From Deltaproteobacteria bacterium (GTDB lineage: Bacteria > Desulfobacterota > Desulfobacteria > Desulfobacterales > SG8-13), in contig JAHEIV010000218.1 in assembly GCA_024639205.1 (NCBI GenBank), forward strand, positions 1 to 5,669: a stretch of DNA of 5,669 nt, given 5' to 3'. The notes under the pieces are model-generated. The model was not told the origin of the DNA. It saw nothing but the letters and a program-made list of their open reading frames with translations, and did not search any database. The position numbers and the translations under genes were made by a program. Shown piece after piece: positions 1-5,669 of the stretch. Every line of letters starts with the position of its first letter. Positions within the stretch are counted from its first letter, which is position 1.

Positions 1-2024
1 TCGTCCGATGAGCCGCTTCCCTCCAGCGGCCGGAAGGTGCGCCCGTTCAGCGAGATCTCCACGCCGCCGATCAGGTCGAATCCTTCCCTGGATCTGAGGA
101 TGTCGGCAACTTCCACCAGCCTTTGCTCCACCGGGCGCCAGAACAGCCGGATTTCGTTTCGGGCTTCGTCAACACCTTGATCCAGGGCCGTGAGGTACGA
201 CAGCGGATAGCGGGTGAACTGGGTTCCGAATTCTTTCACCTGGAAAGCGACACGCAGGGCAAAGAAGTCGTTGTCGAATGAATAGCGAAGTCCGGCGTCG
301 AACTTGTAATCGCCGGTTACATCCCGGCTTCGGGTGGCAAGGCCGATCTGTAAATCCGTGACGGCGGCAAAAAAGTCCGGTCGGATGTAGTTCGGCCACA
401 GGCTTTTAAAGGGTGTGTACGGCCTGGTCTCCAGCGGCTCGGGTGTTTCACCCGCCGTCGTTTGGGCCGCAGCCGGCAGCGCCAGCGGCGCGAAACCGAC
501 CCGATCGATCTTGTAGTTTTTCAGCTTCCATCCGGTGGGCGTCAGATCCAGGTACTTGCCCTGCCGGGGCATGATCGCCGCTGTAGCGGATGGCGAAATC
601 TGCTCACCGCCGGCGGCATGGATCTGAAACCGCCCCGACTCGTTGGAGGCATAGACCAGCGATTCTCCCTCCCACCAGGGATCCATTTGCAACGAAGGCG
701 CCGTCGTCAGACGGTACCACCGGTTGTCGTACACCCAGATGTCCCAGTTTCCGCCGAGGTTGCCGGCCACCGCGATGCGACCTTTTTCGTCGCGCACCGG
801 CCCGGACAGCTGAATGACTCCCGGTGGGGCTTCGATGAGGGTCGCCGGGTGTTTCTTTTGCTGATCGGCCAGCCGAAATCCACCCCGGCCGTCGTTGGCA
901 AAGATGATCAGCAAGGGATGCCGGCCCCTGCGGGTAACGGCAACCTGTCCGGGACCCGGGTCCCACACATGCCGGAGTCGCTCGAAGGTGGTGGCGCCGG
1001 TCGTATACCGGTAGATTCTGGAAATGTCGTTGTATTCGGAGAGCCAGATCGTTCCGCCGGGCTCGACGTAGCCGTAACGCCCGCGGCTGCGAACCTGAAG
1101 CTTTCCGGGAAATACACCGGATCGGTTCCAGTAGACAAACGGCTCGCCCCAGTATCCGGTGATCAGAAGCCCCGGAGGGGCTTGGACCTCCCGGGCATTG
1201 GCCTGCTGGAATTCCCGCCAGAGTCCGGCCCCGGTTTTGCCGAACACCTCCAGGGCCTTCAGGTCGATTTCGATCGGGATGATGCCCCGGCCGTGCACCT
1301 GCAAAAAGTCGAGAATTTTGTCCCAGCCGTATTCCCGGTCGAGCCACTGGAAAAAGGGCCGGCCGAAAATCCGGTAGGCATAGTACCCGGGCCATATCTG
1401 GGGGTGGTGACTGATCAGCTCCAGGTCGGGGGGTGGGGTTGCCTCAAAGACGGCCTTTTCGAAGGGTCCCAGGATTTTCGTTTGACGATACTGTGCGTAG
1501 AGAAAACTGCAGATGCCGTCTTCCACCCACGGCGGCAGGATCACGTTGGGCGAAATGACCGCACCGAACCCCCGATACAGAAAGCCCGGCACGCCGCCGC
1601 GAATCCCGTAGATACCTTGCAGACAAAGCCCTTTGAAGAGATAGTAGTGCCAGGGATTCGCTTCCGTGTAGCCGTCCTCTAACACTCCCGGTGCCCGCAG
1701 GGGAATCCGGATTTCCAGATGCGGGATTACGTGCACCCCTACATCGGGTTCGTCGCGCCGGTCATCCAAAACAATGTGCAACGGGGTCGGCACCGGCAAC
1801 CCGCGCGCCTTCAAAAAGGAGCGGATTTCCGGCAGTCCGTTCAACAGGTCGGTGCCAAGGGCCTGCTCGGTATCGGGAAAATAGAGAAAGATTCCCTCTT
1901 TTTCCACAAATACGGGGGCTGCCGCTGCGGCGGGCAGCACCCATCCGGCCAGCAGAAGGATCAAAACCGTCCCGACAAACGGATGCAGTCCACGATGGAG
2001 GCGTTTGCGCTTCGAATCAGCCAT
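1..2024 (-). CDS. Exported peptidase-MA-like / TolB-propeller protein with probable outer-membrane barrel (C-terminus cut by window edge)
   Basis: The frame is open for 674 codons from ATG 2024 to base 1, and an in-frame TAA lies just upstream of the ATG, which fixes the start. No clear Shine-Dalgarno site is visible. Residues 1-36 form a Sec signal peptide: a basic start (KRKRLHRGLH), a hydrophobic core (VGTVLILLLAGWVLP), then a run of five Ala before Pro. About residues 40-280 resemble the peptidase-MA-like domain that precedes propellers in TolB-like exported proteins, with the segment FGAVISPN and then PPWVEDG (164-170). The zinc motif HExxH is absent. Around 422-471 are PD40/TolB-type repeats (GGNWDIWVYDNRWYRLTT; YASNESGRFQI). 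YTPFKSLWPNYIRPDF (about 536-551) resembles the linker before Omp85-like barrels, and alternating aromatic strands follow. By inference it is a periplasmic or outer-membrane protein. Its substrate is unknown. It lies 96 bases downstream of acpH. Confidence 0.85.
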   Translation of the reverse strand, partial: MADSKRKRLHRGLHPFVGTVLILLLAGWVLPAAAAAPVFVEKEGIFLYFPDTEQALGTDLLNGLPEIRSFLKARGLPVPTPLHIVLDDRRDEPDVGVHVIPHLEIRIPLRAPGVLEDGYTEANPWHYYLFKGLCLQGIYGIRGGVPGFLYRGFGAVISPNVILPPWVEDGICSFLYAQYRQTKILGPFEKAVFEATPPPDLELISHHPQIWPGYYAYRIFGRPFFQWLDREYGWDKILDFLQVHGRGIIPIEIDLKALEVFGKTGAGLWREFQQANAREVQAPPGLLITGYWGEPFVYWNRSGVFPGKLQVRSRGRYGYVEPGGTIWLSEYNDISRIYRYTTGATTFERLRHVWDPGPGQVAVTRRGRHPLLIIFANDGRGGFRLADQQKKHPATLIEAPPGVIQLSGPVRDEKGRIAVAGNLGGNWDIWVYDNRWYRLTTAPSLQMDPWWEGESLVYASNESGRFQIHAAGGEQISPSATAAIMPRQGKYLDLTPTGWKLKNYKIDRVGFAPLALPAAAQTTAGETPEPLETRPYTPFKSLWPNYIRPDFFAAVTDLQIGLATRSRDVTGDYKFDAGLRYSFDNDFFALRVAFQVKEFGTQFTRYPLSYLTALDQGVDEARNEIRLFWRPVEQRLVEVADILRSREGFDLIGGVEISLNGRTFRPLEGSGSSD
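2..40 (-). other. Visible end of the exported protein, open at the window edge
   Basis: The last complete codons read ...RTFRPLEGSGSSD and no stop codon occurs before base 1. The gene therefore continues to the left of the window, and the remainder of the putative beta-barrel is not visible. Full length cannot be stated. Confidence 0.85.
1917..2024 (-). other. Sec signal peptide of the exported protein
   Basis: The N-terminus has about six basic residues in its first twelve positions, then a hydrophobic stretch of about 15 residues, then a small-residue cleavage region ending AAAAA before PVF. Signal peptidase I cleavage is most likely after the Ala run, near residue 36. There is no lipobox cysteine, so lipoprotein processing is not expected. 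Confidence 0.8.
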
Positions 2025-2076
2025 AGAACATTACATCGACAACTCAATCCTGGGGTGCAGTCAACAATGCCTCATG

Positions 2077-2105
2077 GTACTTTTTCAGCCAGGCTGAATA
2101 AGTAC
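2077..2105. repeat. 29-nt near-perfect inverted repeat between acpH and the exported-protein gene
   Basis: The left arm GTACTTTTTCAGCC (2077-2090) and right arm GGCTGAATAAGTAC (2092-2105) are complementary at 13 of 14 positions around a single central base. As RNA it would form a stem of about 12 bp with one mismatch and a 5-nt loop. It starts 15 bases past the acpH stop. No U-run follows the stem on the minus-strand transcript, so a classical intrinsic terminator is unlikely. It could be an operator for the gene starting at 2024, an mRNA-processing or stabilising hairpin, or a U-tract-free terminator. Confidence 0.7.
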
Positions 2106-2120
2106 GGTAAAATATGCGGG

Positions 2121-2708
2121 CTATATCGGATCTGGACGATAATTGCGAGCAAATTCGATGAGATCGGGAAAGAAAGCGGAAAAGTTAGCCTCCAGGGCGG
2201 CGTAATGGGCGGTGATGTCGGGCATGGCTTCATCCAGGCGGATGCTGCCGCTCAGACGCCGGGATATCCGCGTCAGGGCCAGTTCGACACCCTGCAGCGA
2301 TCCGTAGCTGCCAAGCCAGTTTTGCTCGATCATCCGCGGAAAAACCTGGCGAAACCGCTCGGGAAGAAGATCGAGGTGCGATTGCAGCAGTTTGTAAATG
2401 CGGGATACGAACGCCGCCAGTTCGACGTCGGCATAGTCCGTCCAGTTTTTGGCAAGGAAATGATCGTGGCAGATGTCCAGGACAATACCGGCGAAACGGC
2501 GACGTTCGGGTGAAAACAGTTTCCGGCTGGCTACGGAGAGTAGGTGGTTGTCGGCAAAGGCGTCGATTTTGCGATGCAAGGCGATGCCGGCGGCGATCTC
2601 CCGGCCATACCGGCTGCTCACCTTGCCTTTGACGAAATCAGCGATCAGGTTGCCCACCAGAAACTCGTCGGTGGTGTCTGCCAGGTATGCGTGGGCCAGG
2701 TAGTTCAT
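2121..2708 (-). CDS. acpH: Acyl carrier protein phosphodiesterase (AcpH family)
   Basis: This complete 195-residue protein is nearly the same length as E. coli AcpH (about 193). AcpH hydrolyses the 4'-phosphopantetheine arm from holo-ACP, giving apo-ACP, in the cytoplasm. The family (formerly DUF479) is a divergent, metal-dependent member of the HD phosphohydrolase group. Family blocks are visible in order: MNYLAHAYLA at the start; GNLIADFVKG with Asp24 in the same position as in E. coli; GIALHRKIDAFADNH (41-55); RRRFAGIVLDICHDHFLAKNW (69-89); the NWLGSYGSL region; and the C-terminal block DITAHYAALEANFSAFFP. The His/Asp residues in these blocks are probably the metal and catalytic ligands. 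ATG 2708 starts exactly at the conserved MNYLAH, so the start is secure even though no good Shine-Dalgarno site precedes it. The gene is intact and ends with TAG. Confidence 0.93.
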   Translation of the reverse strand: MNYLAHAYLADTTDEFLVGNLIADFVKGKVSSRYGREIAAGIALHRKIDAFADNHLLSVASRKLFSPERRRFAGIVLDICHDHFLAKNWTDYADVELAAFVSRIYKLLQSHLDLLPERFRQVFPRMIEQNWLGSYGSLQGVELALTRISRRLSGSIRLDEAMPDITAHYAALEANFSAFFPDLIEFARNYRPDPI

Positions 2709-2719
2709 CTGATTTGCCG

Positions 2720-2744
2720 CATCTGCTGCGTCCGCTGGCAGATG
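2720..2744 (-). promoter_or_regulatory. Possible 5'-leader hairpin just ahead of acpH
   Basis: The arms CATCTGC (2720-2726) and GCAGATG (2738-2744) are perfect complements with an 11-nt loop. They end 11 bases before the acpH ATG. In the acpH mRNA this 7-bp stem would sit where a Shine-Dalgarno site is normally found, and no such site is visible. It could influence translation, but an arm this short can arise by chance. Confidence 0.3.
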
Positions 2745-2750
2745 TCGAAT

Positions 2751-2768
2751 CGGTATCCATTTATACCG
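2751..2768. promoter_or_regulatory. Short inverted repeat over a possible -10 element upstream of acpH
   Basis: CGGTAT (2751-2756) and ATACCG (2763-2768) flank six bases. On the minus strand the sequence TATAAA (2765-2760) overlaps the repeat and would make an acceptable -10 about 50 bases upstream of the acpH start. No well-spaced -35 was found: the nearest candidate, ATGACA, is about 20 bases away. A repressor site overlapping a weak promoter is possible but unproven. Confidence 0.25.
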
Positions 2769-2889
2769 GCTCGACCATTCAGCGGTGTCATTGTTGCATT
2801 ATTGTGGCTCGTTAGCCCCTATTGGGACATTTTTGTCGCATTGCCGGTTCCGACTGACCGCGGGGTTCGTGCCGGGGTTTTTGTTGTAC

Positions 2890-2907
2890 CATACGGTGCA
2901 TACGGTG
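2890..2907. repeat. Perfect 9-bp tandem repeat
   Basis: CATACGGTG occurs twice with no spacer (2890-2898 and 2899-2907). It directly abuts the A/T palindrome at 2908. Two copies in tandem could be a binding site for a regulator contacting successive turns of one DNA face, or simply a small slippage duplication. Confidence 0.8.
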
Positions 2908-2933
2908 AAAATTAATTTTATCCCCGGCCGGGG
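2908..2933. repeat. Two abutting 12-bp perfect palindromes, one all A/T and one all G/C
   Basis: AAAATTAATTTT (2908-2919) and CCCCGGCCGGGG (2922-2933) are each perfect palindromes, separated by two bases. On the minus strand the G/C palindrome comes first and the A/T-rich block second. This is the order of a terminator, but the A/T block lacks a clean U-run, and the G/C palindrome has no unpaired loop unless its centre opens. Alternatives are a protein-binding site or an A/T-rich upstream promoter element. Confidence 0.65.
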
Positions 2934-2992
2934 CCCTCGGGCAATCTCTTTGCACCATCTATACGTTTTGACCGCAACCCCTAAAGGAATCG

Positions 2993-3216
2993 ATGGAACC
3001 CGCCATCCCAGCGATGAAAATCCCGTCGAGCATTGACCCGAACCAACCGGCGCCATCTGTGCAGAGTGCGGGCACCGAACCCTGACGAGCGCCGAGCGGC
3101 TACGCATGGGTGACTGCATTTTTATCTGCGATCAATACGACCGGCACCTTTTTTTCGAACAAGGTGCCCCGCTGTTTGGTGTAAATGCCCTCTCGCTTCT
3201 CACCTACCCGTCATAA
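2993..3216 (+). pseudogene. Doubtful small plus-strand gene with two cysteine pairs, in two frames
   Basis: A good ribosome site (AAAGGA, 2983-2988) precedes ATG 2993, which opens a 30-codon frame (MEPAIPAMKIPSSIDPNQP...) ending at TGA 3083. The overlapping frame -1 is open from 3037 to TAA 3214 and reads protein-like sequence: ICAECGHRTLTSAERLRMGD, then CIFICDQYDR. It has CxxC and CxxxC pairs that could bind a metal, but no start codon before ATG 3106. One extra base near 3045-3052 would fuse the two into a protein of about 74 residues. It could be a frameshifted small gene, an assembly error, or chance. The last 13 bases overlap the 3' end of the RND gene tail-to-tail. I do not recognise the family. 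Confidence 0.25.
3143..3168. terminator. Possible hairpin downstream of the RND gene
   Basis: GGCACCTT (3143-3150) and AAGGTGCC (3161-3168) form a perfect 8-bp stem with a 10-nt loop, 36-61 bases beyond the RND stop codon. The position suits transcript termination or 3'-end protection for the pump mRNA. No U-run follows on the minus strand, so intrinsic termination would be weak. It also lies inside the doubtful plus-strand frame. Confidence 0.35.
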
Positions 3217-5669
3217 CCGCTTTTTACTAAAGCCCTCAGGCGCTTTCGATAGCGGCTTTTCACGTTTATCTTCAACTGCTCGTAAAATTCGTAGTTGGCC
3301 GGCGTGATCAACAGGGTCAGAAATGTGGCACTGGAAAGCCCGGCCACAAATGCAGTGGCCATCGGTGCCCATTCGATCGAGCGGTTCGGGATTCCGATCG
3401 CCATCGGCAGCAGCCCCAGCATGGTGGTCACCGTGGTGATGATCACCGGGCGCATGCGTGCGGCGCATGACTCGATGATGGCCTCCCGCAGATCCCTGCC
3501 CGCTCTTTTGCGCACATTCATGAAATCGATCAGCAGCAGAGTGTCATTGACCGCAATACCGGCCAGGCCGACGATGGCCAGAAAACTGCCCACCGTAAAG
3601 GGGGTGCGGGTGACCAGCAGGCCCAGGACCACACCGATGAGCGCATAGGGCACCGCATTGATGATGATGATCGGCTGGAAGTAGTCTTTGAACTGGCTGG
3701 AAAGCACCAGGTAGATCAGCAGCAGGGCGATGAAAAAGGCGAACGTCAGCGAAGTGTAGGATTTGCTGGTGGACTCGAACTCGCCGCCAAAGGATATCGA
3801 TACGCCGGGGAACCGCTCGGACTGCTGCTGAACATAGCGGTTTACCAGGTGCTGGACCCTGGCCGGCGACAGCTTGGATCCGTCGGCGATGTCGGCGGTA
3901 ATGGTTACCGCCGGTTTACCCTTGTAGCGCATGCGCACGTTGGGTTCGGATTCAAAAGAGAGGTTCACCAGGTCCCTGAGCAGCACCGGGGAGGCGCTGT
4001 CCTCGATAACCGGGACATCCAGGATATCGGCTGGATCGGACAAACCGACAGCCGACGGGTTGCCTAAATCGTCCCACCGGGCGATTCGCACCAGCAGATC
4101 GACCTCTTCATCAACGGTTCTGAAATTACCGGCATAGCGGCCGTTGAGGGCGCCGGCCACCAGGGCGGTGACATCGCCCGGAAGCAGTTCGTATTCAAAA
4201 GCCTTTTCGTCAATGGGGGTGTACTTGACGGTGCGGTAAAGCGCCGGCCGGTCGTCGCCTAAATCCACCAGGTCGGCCAGACCCGGTCCGGTCCGCATAT
4301 AGGCAATCAAGGCGTCGGTGGCACCGGCGGCCTGTTCCAGGGTTGGGCCGGTGACGCGGATGTTGACCGCTTTGCCCGTCGGCGGTCCGCCGCTTTCTTC
4401 AAAGACATTGACCACCGGTACGGCTTCGCTGCCGTCGTATCTCTCCATTGTATAGCGCTGAATTTCGCGCCGAATGAACTCCAGGTGCCGTTGGGGATCG
4501 TTTCGCGGGTTGTCTGGAAACTCCTGGTCTTTTTGCTCCGGCATGGTGACGATAATCTGCCCAAAGTTGTTGCCGTTGTGCTGCACATAGTCCTCATCTT
4601 CGTAATAACCGGCGCTGCCGGCCGCCGACTGGGCGGTCTGCTCGCCGAATGACATGACAAATCGGGACAGGTCCCGGACCACCGCATCGGTTTTTTCGAT
4701 GGAGGATCCCACTGGCGTGGCAATGGTGACGTGGTAGCGATAATAGGCGCCGGGAAAAAATTTCACCTCGATCAGCGGTACGATACCTGTGATGGAAAGG
4801 GCCAGTATCGCCACGGTGGTCAGAAAGAGCACCGACATGCCGGCAAAGCACAGCAGCTTGTGATCCAGCAGGAACACCACCACTTTACGGTAGATATTCC
4901 AGAACGGTGCGAACAAACCGGAGTGGAGATGGTGGAAGGGATCGCGGCTTTCTTCATCGCTGCGTTTTGCGGGCGCTCGTCTGGGACCCCAGTCGAGAAA
5001 ATGGATCGGCAATATAAACAGCGCTTCCACCAGCGAGGCGGCCAGGGCAAAGCTGACGGTTTTGGGGATGTAGGCGAAAAAGTCGCCGGTGCTGCCGGTC
5101 ATTATCAGCATGGGAAGAAATGCCAGCACCGTGGTGACGGCCGAACTGATCACCGGCAGCATGACCTCGCCGGTTCCGTCTATAACGGCCTGATGACGCG
5201 TTTTGCCCATTTCAAAGTGACGGAAGATATTTTCTACGATGATAACCGCATCGTCCACCATGATGCCGGTCACCAGGACAAAAGCAAATAGACTGATGTT
5301 GTTGAGGGAGACGCCGTTGATTTTCATCACCAGGATAGAGCACAGAAACGCAAACGGGATCCCGATGGCGGTGAGCATGGCGTTGCGAAACCCGAGGGTG
5401 ACCCACAAGACGATGAGTACCAGGGTCATCCCCAAAATGAGGTTTCCACCGAGGGTGCGAATGGAGTCGTTGATTTCTATGGTGGAGTCGTTGGTGAAGA
5501 TCACCTCGATCCCGTCGCGCTTGTTGATTTCCCCGAATTGCCTGGATATCTCCTTGACGGCTGCGGATATGGCCACCGCATTTCCCGACTCCTCCTTGCT
5601 GACCATCAGGCGTACGGTGTTGCGGCCATTTACCGATGTGATCAGGGTCGGGTCGCGGTGACTGAGCCT
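3204..5669 (-). CDS. RND-family efflux transporter permease, AcrB-like (N-terminus cut by window edge)
   Basis: This inner-membrane proton-driven exporter would work with a periplasmic adaptor and usually an outer-membrane channel. The 821 visible codons are open to the window edge. The first Met (5606) is internal, since family-like sequence (LITSVNGRNTVRL) precedes it. AcrB-like proteins have about 1,040 residues, so roughly 250-300 residues, including TM1 and the first porter half, are missing. Eleven membrane helices are visible. Five come early, with TM4 carrying GIMVDDAVIIVEN and its Asp pair (visible residues about 139-140). TM7 follows a short cytoplasmic loop, then a large periplasmic porter/docking domain with the GGEFE segment. 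TM8-12 close the protein, including GLAGIAVNDTLLLIDF (TM10) and the end of TM12 at LLITPANYEFYEQ. Where AcrB has Lys940, TM10 has Asn followed by Asp. The C-terminal tail is short and basic. The substrate cannot be told; no adaptor gene is visible downstream. Confidence 0.95.
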   Translation of the reverse strand, partial: RLSHRDPTLITSVNGRNTVRLMVSKEESGNAVAISAAVKEISRQFGEINKRDGIEVIFTNDSTIEINDSIRTLGGNLILGMTLVLIVLWVTLGFRNAMLTAIGIPFAFLCSILVMKINGVSLNNISLFAFVLVTGIMVDDAVIIVENIFRHFEMGKTRHQAVIDGTGEVMLPVISSAVTTVLAFLPMLIMTGSTGDFFAYIPKTVSFALAASLVEALFILPIHFLDWGPRRAPAKRSDEESRDPFHHLHSGLFAPFWNIYRKVVVFLLDHKLLCFAGMSVLFLTTVAILALSITGIVPLIEVKFFPGAYYRYHVTIATPVGSSIEKTDAVVRDLSRFVMSFGEQTAQSAAGSAGYYEDEDYVQHNGNNFGQIIVTMPEQKDQEFPDNPRNDPQRHLEFIRREIQRYTMERYDGSEAVPVVNVFEESGGPPTGKAVNIRVTGPTLEQAAGATDALIAYMRTGPGLADLVDLGDDRPALYRTVKYTPIDEKAFEYELLPGDVTALVAGALNGRYAGNFRTVDEEVDLLVRIARWDDLGNPSAVGLSDPADILDVPVIEDSASPVLLRDLVNLSFESEPNVRMRYKGKPAVTITADIADGSKLSPARVQHLVNRYVQQQSERFPGVSISFGGEFESTSKSYTSLTFAFFIALLLIYLVLSSQFKDYFQPIIIINAVPYALIGVVLGLLVTRTPFTVGSFLAIVGLAGIAVNDTLLLIDFMNVRKRAGRDLREAIIESCAARMRPVIITTVTTMLGLLPMAIGIPNRSIEWAPMATAFVAGLSSATFLTLLITPANYEFYEQLKINVKSRYRKRLRALVKSGYDG

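Larger units (their letters stand above)
2709..3203. other. 495-base gap between the RND gene and acpH with no secure gene
   Basis: No frame in this gap has a recognisable family. Its left half (about 2760-2920) is more A/T-rich than the flanking genes, as expected of a promoter region. It contains a hairpin and an inverted repeat next to acpH, a 9-bp tandem repeat at 2890-2907, two 12-bp palindromes at 2908-2933, a doubtful small plus-strand frame from 2993, and a hairpin at 3143-3168. The gap length argues that acpH has its own promoter and is not simply co-transcribed with the pump. Confidence 0.7.

Noticed and set aside
604..1395. A 263-codon minus-strand open frame.
   Set aside because: It is out of frame with the better-supported protein on the same strand and is rich in Arg/Gly/Pro with no family motifs.
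462..1682. A 406-codon plus-strand open frame.
   Set aside because: It lies antisense to the 674-codon minus-strand frame that has a signal peptide and TolB-like repeats. Its translation is rich in Pro/Gly/Arg without recognisable motifs, as expected of a GC-rich shadow.
1719..2513. A 264-codon plus-strand open frame spanning the start of the exported gene and most of acpH.
   Set aside because: It runs antisense through a clear acpH gene and a signal-peptide region, and its translation has no recognisable domain.
2544..2915. A 123-codon plus-strand frame reaching from inside acpH into the gap.
   Set aside because: Its first half is antisense to conserved acpH blocks. The remainder has no motif beyond scattered hydrophobic and cysteine residues.
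2785..3119. Two opposing frames in the gap (83 codons plus, 106 codons minus).
   Set aside because: They overlap each other and cross the palindromes and tandem repeat. Neither has a good ribosome site or a recognisable domain.
4731..5291. A 186-codon plus-strand frame.
   Set aside because: It is antisense to the highly conserved TM2-TM7 part of the RND permease.
5604..5606. ATG at 5606 as the start of the RND gene.
   Set aside because: The same frame is open to the window edge and encodes family-typical sequence upstream, so this Met is internal.
1..5669. tRNA, rRNA, CRISPR array, insertion sequence, attachment site or toxin-antitoxin pair.
   Set aside because: I saw no repeat-spacer pattern, cloverleaf, transposase motif or terminal inverted repeats with target duplication. 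The short repeats are isolated in the two intergenic gaps.

Overview
The window is GC-rich, Gram-negative bacterial DNA. All three well-supported genes lie on the minus strand, so they read from right to left. The gene types (an RND inner-membrane transporter, an E. coli-like ACP phosphodiesterase, and an exported propeller/barrel protein) point to a proteobacterium-like organism with an outer membrane. A Desulfobacterota/deltaproteobacterial origin is my guess from overall style. No marker in the window proves it.

Layout in the direction of transcription: (1) 5669-3204, the C-terminal three quarters or so of an RND-family (AcrB-like) efflux permease, cut at its 5' end by the window edge. (2) 3203-2709, a gap of about 495 bases with no secure gene. 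It holds a perfect 9-bp tandem repeat, two abutting 12-bp palindromes (one all A/T, one all G/C), several hairpins, and a doubtful small plus-strand reading frame with two cysteine pairs. (3) 2708-2121, a complete acpH-type gene for acyl carrier protein phosphodiesterase. (4) A 96-base gap with a near-perfect 29-nt inverted repeat. (5) 2024 to base 1, the first 674 codons of a secreted protein whose C-terminus lies outside the window. It has a signal peptide, a peptidase-MA-like N-terminal domain that appears to have lost its zinc site, TolB-like propeller repeats, and what looks like the start of an outer-membrane beta-barrel.

The long frame in 1-2024 is easy to miss because it is open at the window edge, while a 406-codon shadow frame runs opposite it on the plus strand.

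The three genes need not share one pathway. The RND pump and the exported protein both belong to the envelope. AcpH acts in the cytoplasm, removing the phosphopantetheine arm from acyl carrier protein. The 495-base gap suggests acpH and the exported gene are transcribed separately from the pump. I found no tRNA, rRNA, CRISPR array, insertion sequence or phage gene. I did not find a convincing new multi-gene system. The most interesting points are the apparent pseudo-metallopeptidase and the structured gap at 2709-3203.
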